DNA of 64,000 nucleotides from Variovorax sp. PBS-H4. Its GTDB lineage: Bacteria; Pseudomonadota; Gammaproteobacteria; Burkholderiales; Burkholderiaceae_C. The stretch covers positions 1,240,001 through 1,304,000 of the forward strand of contig NZ_LR594675.1 of the NCBI RefSeq assembly GCF_901827205.1, written 5' to 3'. Below are positions 52,701 to 63,715 of this stretch, piece after piece. A program made the translations under genes and the position numbers. Numbering within the stretch: position 1 is the stretch's first letter; each line of letters begins with the position of its first letter. Under the pieces are notes generated by a model, which saw only the letters and a program-made list of their open reading frames with translations, had not been told where the DNA came from and ran no database searches.

Positions 52701-54513
52701 CTTCACCGATGCCGTCGACCCCACCATCGACACCGGCCCCTTCACCGCCACCCTCACGGGCGCAATCACCGGGCCGGGCGACCTGAGCAAGATCGGAAGC
52801 GGAACGCTTGTTCTTTCGGGCGCCAACAGCTACAGCGGCGCCACTGCCGTCAACGAAGGCACCCTGCGCGCAGGTGCTGCCAACACCTTCAGCGCTGCAT
52901 CGGCGCACAGCGTTGCCTCGGGGGCCACCCTCGACCTCGCCGGCTTCAGCCAGAGCATCGCCGCCCTCGACAACGCGGGCACGGTCTCCCTCATCGGCAG
53001 CACGCCGGGCACCACGCTCACCGTCACCGGACCTTATGCCGGCAGCAATGGCCTGCTGCGCCTGGGCACCTTCCTGGGAGACAGTGCCAGCGCCAGCGAC
53101 CGGCTCGTCCTCGACGGCCCCACCGCCACGGCCAGGGGGCGCACCACCGTGCAGGTCGTCAATCTCGGCGGGCTGGGGGCGCTGACCACGGGCAATGGCA
53201 TCGAGCTGGTGAGTGCGCTGAACGGCGCTGCGACAACGGCCCAGAGCACCAAGGACGCCTTCGCACTGCAGGGCGGGCACGTGGATGCAGGCGCTTTCGA
53301 ATACCGCTTGCAGCCCGGCGATGCCGCAGGCGCCGGTGAGAACTGGTACCTGCGCTCGACCAGCACGATCGTCATCCCGCCGCCCCCACCCCCACTGCCG
53401 CCGCCACCACCGCCGCCGTCGCCACCGGCTCCTCCGGCACCACCGGAACCGCCCGCATCCGCAGCTCCGCCGGCACCTGTCACCCCGCCTTCGCCGCCGC
53501 CGGCTCCAGCGATGGCCCCCATCCAGGTGCCCACCTACCGCGCTGAGGTCCCCTTGTTCGCAGCTCTGCCCGAGCAAATGCGCCAAGGCGATCTCGCCAT
53601 GCTCGGCAACCTGCACCAGCGCATGGGCGGCGACGACATGAAGACGGTTGCCGGGGCTCAAGGCACTGTCGGAGCGTCTACCGGCGAGCGCCGCGCCTGG
53701 GGCCGCGTGCTCAGCACCGGCCGCAACATCCGGCAAGGCGGCACCGTCAGCCCTCAAAGCGACGGCCGCCTGAGCGGCCTGCAGGCCGGCACCGACCTGT
53801 GGACCGATGCGAACTGGCGCGCCGGCCTCTATGTCGGCCAGCTCGACGGCGACATGCAGGTCAAGGGCTTCGCGCGCGGCATCGCCAACCTCTCGGTGGG
53901 CAGCAACGACCTGCGCAGCCAGTACCTGGGCGGCTATGCGACCTATACCGACACCAGCAGCTTCTACGCCGACGGCGTGCTGCAGGCCGGGCGCCACCGC
54001 TACGAGGTCAAGCCCCAGGCGAGCCTACGCACCAAGGGCAAGGCCAAGAGCCTGAGTGCCTCGCTGGAACTGGGCCAGTCCTTCGCGCTGGGCGAGGGCT
54101 GGCAGATCCAGCCGCAGGCGCAACTCGTGCACCAGCGCCTGGACCTCGACGACGTGGACATCGCCGGCGCGCGCGTGCATCAGGAACGAGAAGGCGGCTG
54201 GCTCGCCCGCGTGGGCGTGCGCGTGAAGGGCGACATCGCCACGAGCGCAGGCCGGCTGCAGCCCTATGCGCGGGTGAATCTGTACCGCAGCTCGGCCGGC
54301 AGCGATGTCACCCGCTTCATCAACCCGGCGGCCAGCACCGCCATTGCCAGCAGCAGGGGCAGCACCTCGACCGAGCTGGCCGCGGGCTTCACGCTCGGAC
54401 TGAGCGAATCGACCAGCCTCTACGGCGAGGTCGGCAAGCTGTGGGCGTCAGGCGGAGACACCCGCGTGAAGTCGCAGCTCGACGCTTCCGTGGGCCTGCG
54501 CGTGCGCTGGTAG
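49786..54513 (+). CDS. Type Va autotransporter with ESPR, Gly-rich region and passenger (PATR) repeats
   Basis: A 1575-residue autotransporter. The N-terminus matches the extended signal peptide region (MNRMHRSLWNPALGAWVAAP, then NARARGKR) before the signal core ending near AAHA. Residues about 130-360 are extremely Gly-rich. Next come eight passenger-type repeats, each about 75-90 residues, with cores such as SGANTYSGGTTVTGGTL. A Pro-rich stretch (PPPPPPLPPPPPPPSPP region, codons 53376-53517) links to the beta-barrel translocator, which ends in the aromatic residue VGLRVRW. The passenger would be a beta-helix exposed on or released from the outer membrane, probably an adhesin. No protease or other catalytic domain was seen. 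Confidence 0.92.
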   Translation: MNRMHRSLWNPALGAWVAAPENARARGKRSGVAKASAVMAALWCAGMPAAHACTAGSTAELAACITGNDTVIDLVGSITLSGNLPVVERSLTINGNGRTLDGAGRFRGFFIGSGSTTVNGLTMQNLQAQGGQGGAGYVGGGGGMGAGAAVFVVTGASANLNDVLVVASRALGGRGGDMLPAVADQGGGGGMGGNGGGVSPTGSGVGSGGGGLFVDGSSSVSANIPGNGGGPNGGAGGNASSGADGGAYSGGGGGGFVDFDVATSGGRGGLGGGGGGSGGWGEAAGGRGGFGGGGGGGNWVGGPGGFGGGGGAGSLFSSAGGFGGGSGGILRGGGSGGGGAGMGGAIFVMDGGSLTLGGSTQVNGNSVAAGASGNGGGAQAGSAFGSGIFMQGTSSALAFVPGASATQTVADAIADQTGSGGTGSNAGSIGVLKRGAGRLVLSGANTYSGGTTVTGGTLSISADQNLGSAAGLLTLDGGTLQTTGAITTARAITVGSAGGGFQTDADLTSTGSISGPGGVTKTGSGNLILTGVNTYGGGTTISGGMLQLGNGGDTGSIAGDVVLDNGALAFNRSDNALEIKGVISGNGFLYHAGTGTVTLSGANTYSGDTYLLRGGTLSVAADNNLGNASGVMRLYGGTLRNTAAFTTGRAFSFGGFSAIFQTDADLTLTSDLQSVGGGGGGGSGLIKTGGGTLVLTGDNNFFTNGITISAGTLQIGNGGATGRLFGDVFNNASLAFNRSDNVLDFSGEILGSGNVRQSGTGTTTLSYANSYTGGTFFDAGVLSVAADDNLGAAAGTVTFNGGALQTTADLTMNRATTLGSRGGTIDTLAGTTLTHQGAISGTGGLVKSGAGTLALTGPNAYTGGTTISAGTLAGSAGSFGSGAIANNAALLIDQSNDATLANTVTGSGTVTKTGAGTLSLTGENSYSGGTELKQGRLAIGNSHALGTGELAMHEGTTLRFAAEDLSVANPIVFTDAVDPTIDTGPFTATLTGAITGPGDLSKIGSGTLVLSGANSYSGATAVNEGTLRAGAANTFSAASAHSVASGATLDLAGFSQSIAALDNAGTVSLIGSTPGTTLTVTGPYAGSNGLLRLGTFLGDSASASDRLVLDGPTATARGRTTVQVVNLGGLGALTTGNGIELVSALNGAATTAQSTKDAFALQGGHVDAGAFEYRLQPGDAAGAGENWYLRSTSTIVIPPPPPPLPPPPPPPSPPAPPAPPEPPASAAPPAPVTPPSPPPAPAMAPIQVPTYRAEVPLFAALPEQMRQGDLAMLGNLHQRMGGDDMKTVAGAQGTVGASTGERRAWGRVLSTGRNIRQGGTVSPQSDGRLSGLQAGTDLWTDANWRAGLYVGQLDGDMQVKGFARGIANLSVGSNDLRSQYLGGYATYTDTSSFYADGVLQAGRHRYEVKPQASLRTKGKAKSLSASLELGQSFALGEGWQIQPQAQLVHQRLDLDDVDIAGARVHQEREGGWLARVGVRVKGDIATSAGRLQPYARVNLYRSSAGSDVTRFINPAASTAIASSRGSTSTELAAGFTLGLSESTSLYGEVGKLWASGGDTRVKSQLDASVGLRVRW
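50180..50840 (+). repeat. Gly-rich coding repeat of the autotransporter passenger
   Basis: GGC/GGT/GGA codon runs encode many GGGGG and GGxGG stretches without long exact units. The composition makes misleading long open frames on the other strand. It lies ahead of the beta-helix repeats and may be a flexible surface spacer. Confidence 0.75.
51108..52900 (+). repeat. Eight passenger-associated repeats in the autotransporter
   Basis: Repeat cores occur near 51112, 51376, 51588, 51868, 52084, 52350, 52545 and 52818. Each codes for a variant of S/TG-x-N-x-Y-S/T-GGT followed by a short strand and TL. The spacing of roughly 195-280 bases corresponds to beta-helix turns. The units are clearly diverged, so they are older than a recent tandem expansion. 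Confidence 0.75.
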
Positions 54514-54562
54514 CTGCTTCGTGCAGGGTGTGGGCGTGCGGGCCGGTGCAACGCCGGCGCCC

Positions 54563-57500
54563 TCAGGGTTTCGCCCACAACGCCGCACCGGGGAAACAAG
54601 CGAAGGCAGCCGAAACGCGGATCGCGCCTTCATGCACCGCCAAGGTCTCGCCGGTCAGCACGTTCTCGAAGCGCGTGCCCTCGGCCACATCGGGCAGGCG
54701 TACGACCGTGTCTTCCCACAACGCTCCGAGCGGCGCATCGCCCATGGCGGCGAGCGAGCTGAACAGGCGCGCGGCGATCAGCACCAGCACCTGGCCCTCA
54801 TGCCGGCGCATGAAAGCCACCACGTGCGCGGCCTTCGCGCCGTCGGCCTGGAGTCCCCGGTAGTCGCCTTCACGGAACAGCGCAGGCTGCTCGCGGCGCA
54901 GCGACAGCATGCGCCAGCCGACCCACAGCTTGGCGCGTCCATCGCGTGCCGCAGCGGGCACCAGCGCCGCGATGCGGGCGGGAAGATCATCGGCGCCGAC
55001 CATCCCCTCGAGCTCGTCCAGGCAGCGCGTGCGAAGTGCGTAGTCCACCGGCCGCCGGTTGTCCGGATCGACCAGGCTCAGGTCCATCAACTCGTTGCCT
55101 TGGTAGACATCCGGCACGCCAGGTGAACTGAACTTCAACAGCGTCAGCGAAAGGCTGTTGAGCGCCCCGAACCAGGCCAGCGTGCGGGCCAGCGCCTGCA
55201 GGTCGTCGACGAAGCGCGGGTCGGCCTCTCGGCCCAGCACCGCACGCACGAAGCCCTCCAGCGCCTTCTCGTAGGCCTCGTCGGGGTTGGTCCATCGGGT
55301 GTGGAGCTTGGCCTCGCGTGCCGCCTTCTGCATGTAGCCCACGATGCGCTCGGCATAGGGCTCGCGGGTGCTGTCGTCGAGCCCCTCGGCAGGCAACGTC
55401 CCCAGCAGGGTCTGGTAGAGCAGGTATTCGTCCGTGGAGGAGGGAGTGCCGGGCGGCGCGCCGCCGGCTTCCAGCCTCCGGCGGATTCCGCGCGTCATCG
55501 CGCGCCAGCGCCGCAAGGCCAGGCGCCAGGTCGCCGGCATCTCCGACAGAACGTCGATGCGGCAGCGCACATCCTCGGAACGCTTGTTGTCGTGGGTGGA
55601 ACTGGCGAGCATGGTGTGCGGCCAGTGCCGCGCCCGGTCGGCGCTCGCCTCGTGGAATTGATCCACCGTCATGCCGAAGTGCGCCGGCTCGCCGCCCACC
55701 TCGTTGAGCGCACTCAAGGGAAAGTAGCGGTAGAAGGCGGTGTCTTCCACGCCCTTTGCCGTGACCGGCGCGCTGAACTGCTGGAAGCGGATCGCCAGGT
55801 TCAGCACGCGCCGCTGCAAGTCCTCGTCGGCACCGGGCACGGCGCGCCCGAGCAGCGTCTGCTGCACGAAATCGTAGATGGAAACGTCTGCTTCCTGGCT
55901 GCCGCGCCGCGCCTCGCGCGTGGCCCAGGTGATGAAGCGTTCGTCCTGCTGCGAAGGCCGTTCGATGATGTAGGTGCGGTAGACCGGCAGGCACGCCGCA
56001 ACCTCGCCCAGTGCGCGCTGCAGCGCATTGAAGGTGTAGTCGCGCGTGTGGCGGTCGGCGCGCGCGATCCGCAGCAGCTCGGTGGACAGCACCGTCAGCT
56101 CCGAGGCGAGCGCGCTGCGCATGATGTCGCGTTTGCCGGCGCGCGCAAGACTTGAAAAGCTGTCGCGCACGCCGGTGAAGTTGCGCCAGATCTTCTCGAA
56201 CTTCTCTGCCGCCGAGGTGTCGATGAGCACGCCGTTGGCCACATTGGCAAAGCGATAGCCGGTGGTGCCGTGCACGTGCCAGTCCCCGGGCACCTCCTCG
56301 TCCTCGGCCTTGATCTTCTCGGCCACCACGTAGAGTGGCCGCGCCGGGCGGCCGTCGTCGTCGTGCTCGGCCAGCACCAGGCCGGCGCGTCGCGCGTAGC
56401 CTTCCTGCAGTTGCCGGAAATAGCGCGTCGGGTCGTACAGGCCATCCGGATGGTCGATGCGCAGTCCGTCGACCTGGCCGGCGGCGGCGAGGTCGAGCGC
56501 GAAGGCTTGCGTGGCCTCGAACACCTCCTCGCGCTCCATGCGCAGCCCGGCCAGCGAGTTGATGTCGAAGAAGCGCCGGTAATTGATGTCGTCCGCCGCC
56601 ACGCGCCAGTACGCAAGCCGCCAGGCCTGGACCTCGATCAGCGCATGCAGCTCGTCGCGCGCGCTCGGCAGGTTGAGCTCGGCCACGCGTGCGGTGATGG
56701 CGCGTGCCACGGCCGGCTGGCGAGCCGCCAGCTGCGCCAGCTGGGTCTTGAGCAGCTCCTTGTCGCGCGCCTGCTCGGCGCGCGCGGGATCGTCGCTCGC
56801 GTCGCGCCCGAGCAGGCGTCCGAAGGCAGAGGAGATGCCTGCCAACTGAGCTGCGGGTGCTGCGTCGTCGAGCTGCATCGCCGCGCCGCCCAGCACCCGC
56901 GGGTAGCTGTCGGGCGCCAGCGGAAAGCGGTGCTCGAAGTAGTACACCGCCAGGCTGCCGCTGTCTTCCTCGAAACGCAGCACCAGGTCGCCGCTCATCA
57001 GCACGTCGCCATAGTGGTCGCCCAGCACCGGCACGAGCACCTTGCCTGCGAGCTCGGGATTGAGCGGCCGCCAGTCGATGTCGAAGTGCTGCGCGTAGAG
57101 CGAGGCGGGGCCGTTCTCCAGCACGTCCATCCACCAGGCGTTGTCTGCGCCCATCACGCCCATGTGGTTGGGCACCAGGTCCAGCAGCTGGCCCATGCCG
57201 TGCACGCGCAGCGCGGCGACGAAGCGCTTGAAGCCCTCGCGTCCGCCGAGCTCGGGGTTGACCTGGTCGTGGGCGACCACGTCGTAGCCATGCATGCTGC
57301 CCGCCCTGGCACGCTGGATCGGCGAGCAGTACACATGGCTGATGCCCAGGCGGGCGAGGTAGGGGAGTACGCGAATCGCGTCGTCGAAACGGAAAGCCTT
57401 GTGGAACTGGAGCCGGTAGGTGGCACGGGGAATACGCGCCTGCATCGAGCCGCGTTGCGCGGGGTCGGCCACGCGCGCGTGCGGGCGCAGCCGGGCCAGC

Positions 57501-59692
57501 GTGCGGGCCAGCGAATCCATGTCGCCGCTGGAGGCCAGGGCCTGCAGGTCGGCCGGCAGCTTGCGCTGCCAATTGGGCTGCTCGTGCGTCGTACCCGGCA
57601 TGTTGGCCTGCTCGGCGACGCCCAGCACATCCTCGAGCTGGACCATCATGAGCAAGGCGGGCGCCTCGGCCAGAAAGGCATGCACCGCCTCGACCATTCG
57701 CGGCGACAGGCGCGACTCGGTGCTGGCCTGCGCGACTTCTTCGGCGCTCAGATGGCCGGCATGCCGCACCGCGAGCAGCAGCTGCACGCGCTGGCGCGCG
57801 CGATCGAGCAACTGCTGCTCGAGCTGAGCTTCGTCGGGGATGAGCCCGAGCTGCAGGCGCAGCCGAAGGTCCTCGCCGCTCCACCATCCCGCCAGCGTGT
57901 GGAGATCGTGCGTGGCGACGGCAGCCAGTGCCTGTGCGGGGTAGGCTGCGGCCGGCTTGAAGGCCCCGTCCCCTTCGCGCTCGAAGAACAGCAGCCGGTA
58001 CGACAGGATGTCGAAGCGCGCGAGCGCCTCGCGCATCTCGGGTGCGACGGTGCCGAGGTCCTCGCCGATCACCAGGCAGCGGTGGCGCTGGCTTTCGAGG
58101 GCGACGATGGCGAGCATCTCGTCGAGCGGGTAGTGCACGTAGCCGCCATCGCGCGCGGTGCGGCCGCCGGGGATCCAGAACAGGCGCATCAGTCCCATGA
58201 CGTGGTCGATGCGCAGGGCACCGGCGTCTCGCATGTTGGCGCGCAAGGTATCGATGAAGAACCGGTAGCCTTCCGCCCGAAGGCGGTCGGGCCGCAGCGG
58301 CGGCAGTCCCCAGCCCTGGCCGCTGGGGTTGAATTCGTCGGGCGGCGCGCCGACGCTCGCCTCGGCGGCGAACAGCGCGCCCTCGCTCCAGACGTCGGAG
58401 CCGCCGCGGTCGCTGGACACCGCGAGGTCGAGGTACAGGCCGATGCCGAGGCCCAGGGCCTTGCAATGCGCGTTGGCACGCGCGAGCTGGCCGGCTGCCA
58501 GCCATTGCAGGTACTGGTGGAACTGCACCCGATCGGCAAACTCGCGCGCGAAGGCGTCGACGGCGGGGCTCGCCGGGTCCTTGTGGTCCTCGGGCCAGAG
58601 CGGCCAGCCCCAGACGGCCGGATCGGCTGCGTGGAAATGGGCCTGCAACGCCTCGAACAACGCGTGGCGCCGCAGCGATTCGCCGCCCCTCGCGACGAAT
58701 TCCAGGAACGAAACTCCCATGTCGTCCAGCGCCTCGCGGCCGTCCTTCGACAGGTGACGGCTTCGAAAGTGCGTGAACAGCAGCTCCAGTACTTCGAACT
58801 TGGCTTGCGAGACGCCGGCATGGTCCACCAGCGGCACCTCGCGCAGCGCCGCGAGCCGTGTCTGGAATTCGAGAGAGCCGACCAGCCGGCGCGCTGTTTC
58901 GCAATCGGCAAAGTCGGGCGTGGCCTCGACGTCGATGTAGAGCACGTTGAGCCAGCGCCGCGAGGAAGGGCTGTACGGGCTCGCATGGGCCGGGTTGTGC
59001 GGGAAGAGCGCATGCAGCGGATTGAGGCCGACGATGTCGGCACCGCGCGGCGCCATCTGCGTGATGAGGTGGGCAAGGTCGGTGAAGTCGCCGATGCCCC
59101 AGTTGCGCCGCGAGCGCAGCGCGTAGAGCTGCAGCGCGGGGCCCCAGACGCGGCCGCCGTCGCGCAGCGCCGCCGGCCGCCAGCAGCGCTCCGGCGCGCT
59201 GACGATCAGGGTCTCGCCTTCCAGCCCTTCGATGCTCAAGTGGTGGTAGCCCATCGGCAGGCCGCGGGCGAACGGCACCCGGCGCTCGCACCAGCGCGTG
59301 CCTGCGATCTCGATGGAGGCCGTTTCGGGCAGTGCCCACGCGTCGATCTCGCCGTGCTGCTGCGCGCCGTCCTCATCCAGCAGCTGCCAGCGCAGCAGCG
59401 CCATCGAAGCGGGCATGCGCAAGGGAAGCACCCAGCCGGCGCTGGAAGCGCGCACGACCTGCACCGGCGGCATGCCGTGGGTCCAGCTCGCGCGGCGCTC
59501 GGCCTCCAGCAGCGCGTCGGCCTGCGCATCGTCGTGTGGCCGCACCCCGAACTCGGCCAGCAGCGCGAGCAGGGTCTCGCGCGGCACGGGCCGGTGCGCG
59601 CCCCAGATGTCGTGGTAGTCGAGTGCGATGCCGAAGTGGGCGCAGAGGCGGGCGATCGCCTCCGATGCGCCGTGGTGCGCTGCTTCAGCCAA
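54563..59692 (-). CDS. malQ/treY: Fusion of 4-alpha-glucanotransferase (MalQ) and malto-oligosyltrehalose synthase (TreY)
   Basis: A 1709-residue protein. Residues 1 to about 740 are a MalQ-type amylomaltase (catalytic region LRIDHVMGLMRLFWIP near 495, IGEDLGTV near 544, ATHDLHTLAG near 595). TreY begins with MQARIPRATYRLQFHKAF at residue 750 and has GLRIDHPDG near 1075, VVAEKIKAEDEE near 1124 and SSTHDNKRSEDVRCRI near 1364. TreY turns maltooligosaccharides into maltooligosyltrehalose; MalQ would supply longer chains. The start is TTG at 59692, which overlaps the treZ stop by 8 bases; no ATG or GTG fits. Both domains look intact, so this is a genuine fusion. Confidence 0.9.
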   Translation of the reverse strand: MAEAAHHGASEAIARLCAHFGIALDYHDIWGAHRPVPRETLLALLAEFGVRPHDDAQADALLEAERRASWTHGMPPVQVVRASSAGWVLPLRMPASMALLRWQLLDEDGAQQHGEIDAWALPETASIEIAGTRWCERRVPFARGLPMGYHHLSIEGLEGETLIVSAPERCWRPAALRDGGRVWGPALQLYALRSRRNWGIGDFTDLAHLITQMAPRGADIVGLNPLHALFPHNPAHASPYSPSSRRWLNVLYIDVEATPDFADCETARRLVGSLEFQTRLAALREVPLVDHAGVSQAKFEVLELLFTHFRSRHLSKDGREALDDMGVSFLEFVARGGESLRRHALFEALQAHFHAADPAVWGWPLWPEDHKDPASPAVDAFAREFADRVQFHQYLQWLAAGQLARANAHCKALGLGIGLYLDLAVSSDRGGSDVWSEGALFAAEASVGAPPDEFNPSGQGWGLPPLRPDRLRAEGYRFFIDTLRANMRDAGALRIDHVMGLMRLFWIPGGRTARDGGYVHYPLDEMLAIVALESQRHRCLVIGEDLGTVAPEMREALARFDILSYRLLFFEREGDGAFKPAAAYPAQALAAVATHDLHTLAGWWSGEDLRLRLQLGLIPDEAQLEQQLLDRARQRVQLLLAVRHAGHLSAEEVAQASTESRLSPRMVEAVHAFLAEAPALLMMVQLEDVLGVAEQANMPGTTHEQPNWQRKLPADLQALASSGDMDSLARTLARLRPHARVADPAQRGSMQARIPRATYRLQFHKAFRFDDAIRVLPYLARLGISHVYCSPIQRARAGSMHGYDVVAHDQVNPELGGREGFKRFVAALRVHGMGQLLDLVPNHMGVMGADNAWWMDVLENGPASLYAQHFDIDWRPLNPELAGKVLVPVLGDHYGDVLMSGDLVLRFEEDSGSLAVYYFEHRFPLAPDSYPRVLGGAAMQLDDAAPAAQLAGISSAFGRLLGRDASDDPARAEQARDKELLKTQLAQLAARQPAVARAITARVAELNLPSARDELHALIEVQAWRLAYWRVAADDINYRRFFDINSLAGLRMEREEVFEATQAFALDLAAAGQVDGLRIDHPDGLYDPTRYFRQLQEGYARRAGLVLAEHDDDGRPARPLYVVAEKIKAEDEEVPGDWHVHGTTGYRFANVANGVLIDTSAAEKFEKIWRNFTGVRDSFSSLARAGKRDIMRSALASELTVLSTELLRIARADRHTRDYTFNALQRALGEVAACLPVYRTYIIERPSQQDERFITWATREARRGSQEADVSIYDFVQQTLLGRAVPGADEDLQRRVLNLAIRFQQFSAPVTAKGVEDTAFYRYFPLSALNEVGGEPAHFGMTVDQFHEASADRARHWPHTMLASSTHDNKRSEDVRCRIDVLSEMPATWRLALRRWRAMTRGIRRRLEAGGAPPGTPSSTDEYLLYQTLLGTLPAEGLDDSTREPYAERIVGYMQKAAREAKLHTRWTNPDEAYEKALEGFVRAVLGREADPRFVDDLQALARTLAWFGALNSLSLTLLKFSSPGVPDVYQGNELMDLSLVDPDNRRPVDYALRTRCLDELEGMVGADDLPARIAALVPAAARDGRAKLWVGWRMLSLRREQPALFREGDYRGLQADGAKAAHVVAFMRRHEGQVLVLIAARLFSSLAAMGDAPLGALWEDTVVRLPDVAEGTRFENVLTGETLAVHEGAIRVSAAFACFPGAALWAKP

Positions 59693-61531
59693 GGCCGGGC
59701 TCCTGCAGCGTCACCAGCACGGCGCCGCGCGCCAGGCGCAGCGTGCCGCTGTCGTCGCGCTCGACGGCATTCGCATAGACGGCCTCTCCCGCTGGCGGTG
59801 CGACGCCATCGACCGGCGCGTCGCCGAAGTTGGCGGCGAGGTGCAGTCGAGGCCCATCTTCGCCGCGCGTCGTGTCGGCCAGCGTCCACGCAACGCGCAG
59901 CACGCCGTTCTCGGCCTGGAAGCGTCCCGGGCCGCACTGGCCCGCGAGCAGCGGCACGAGCCGCTCCTGCCGCAACGCCAGCATCTCGCCCAACTGGACG
60001 CGCCAGGCCTCGTGCAGAGGATCGTCGCACTCCTCCCAGCGCAGCTTGGACGCGGCAAAGGTGGACTCGGCATTGGGATCGGGAATGCGCGCGCGCGCCG
60101 CCTCGTCGCCGAAAGACGCGAAGCGGCCGAACTCTTCGCGCCGGCCTTGGGAGACCGCGTCCGCCAGTTCGGGCCCGAAGTCGCAGAAATACTGGAAGGG
60201 CGTGGTGGCCTCGAACTCCTCGCCCATGAACAGCATCGGCACATGGGGCGAGAACACCAGGCAGGTCCAGGCGGCGCGCACCAGGGCGATGTCGCCGATC
60301 GCCTGGATGCGTTCGCCGAAGGCGCGGTTGCCGACCTGGTCGTGCGTCTGCAGGTACGAGACGAAGGCCACCAGCGGCAGGCGGCTGGCGTCTTCGCCAC
60401 GCTGTTCGCCGCCGCGAAAGGCCGAGGGCTGGCCCTGGTAGACGAAGCCCTGCGCCAATGCGCGTCCGAACTGCGCCAATGGATCGTCGGCGTAATCGGC
60501 GTAGTAGCCGTCCGTCTCGCCGGTCACCAGCACGTGGGCCGCATGGTGCAGGTCGTCATTCCACTGCGCGGTGGCGCAAGGCGGCTGCCCGAGCGTGTCG
60601 CGCGCGAGGAAGGAGGCCTGGTTGGCATCGTTCTCCAGGACCACGTGTACCTGCCTCTCGCGTCCCGGGCCACGACGCAGCGCCTGGCAGATCTCCTGCA
60701 CGATGTGCAGCGCCGAGTCGTCGCGGATCGCATGAATGGCGTCCATGCGCAGGCCGTCGAAGCGGAACTCCTCGACCCAGTAGAGCGCGTTGTGGATGAA
60801 GAAGTCGCGTACCGTCCGCGCCTCCGCGCCGTCGTAGTTGATGGCCGCGCCCCAGGGCGTCTGGTGCTTCGGGTTGAAGAACTGCGGGCAGTAGGCGTGC
60901 AGGTAGTTGCCCTCCGGGCCGAAGTGGTTGTAGACCACGTCGATCAGCACCATCAGCCCGAGGCCGTGGGCCGCGTCGACCAGCGCCTTGAGGTCGTCGG
61001 GCGTGCCGTAGCTCGCATCGGGCGCGAACTGCAGCACGCCGTCGTAGCCCCAGTTGCGCTCTCCCGGGAAATCGGCCAGTGGCATGAGCTCGATGGCGGT
61101 AATGCCCAGCTGCGCCAGCGCCGGCAGACGCTGCCGGGCCGCGGCAAAGGTGCCCTCGGAGGTGAAGGTGCCGACGTGCAGTTCGTAGACGACGGCTTCC
61201 TCCCACGGGCGGCCGCGCCAGGCGCCGTGCTGCCAGGCATAGGCGGCCGGATCGACGACGCGGCTTGCACCGTGCACGTCATCTGGATTGAAGCGCGAGG
61301 CCGGGTCGGGCACGCGCAGGCCGTCGGGCAGCCGGAAGCGGTAGGCATCGCCTGGCCGTGCCTCGGGCAGGTCCAGCCGGTGCCAGCCGTCGGCGTTGCG
61401 CAGCATCGGGTGCGGCGACGGTGCGTCGCCGAGCTCCAGCACCACCTGCTCGGCGGCGGGGGCCCACAGGGCGAAGCGCACGCCCCCGCCGTCGAGCACG
61501 GTGGTGCCGAAAGGCATGGTGTGAAAGTGAT

Positions 61532-61535
<4 letters not shown>
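59685..61535 (-). CDS. treZ: Malto-oligosyltrehalose trehalohydrolase TreZ
   Basis: A 616-residue GH13 enzyme. An N-terminal CBM48-like domain (VRFALWAPAAEQVVLELG) is followed by the barrel with GLRMDAIHAI (nucleophile Asp), VVLENDANQ (acid Glu) and LQTHDQVGNRA. TreZ releases trehalose from the maltooligosyltrehalose made by TreY, encoded just downstream. The start at 61535 forms an ATGA overlap with the glgX stop. The frame is open upstream, but that part overlaps glgX. Confidence 0.93.

Positions 61536-63711
<2,176 letters not shown>

Positions 63712-63715
<4 letters not shown>

Noticed and set aside
50180..52900. A possible CRISPR-like or satellite array
   Set aside because: The repeats are in frame, diverged, unequal in spacing and code for known autotransporter repeat types; there are no unique spacers of fixed length.
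54514..54562. A terminator between the autotransporter and malQ-treY
   Set aside because: The gap is GC-rich with partial inverted repeats, but there is no T-run on either strand and the stems extend into the treY coding end.
54987..59339. A 1450-codon minus-strand frame shifted against malQ-treY
   Set aside because: It overlaps the real gene on the same strand in another frame and reads as low-complexity Arg/Ala-rich sequence.
56270..60229. A 1319-codon plus-strand open frame over treY/treZ
   Set aside because: It is antisense to the MalQ-TreY and TreZ coding sequences, which have clear catalytic motifs. The plus-strand product has no recognisable domain.
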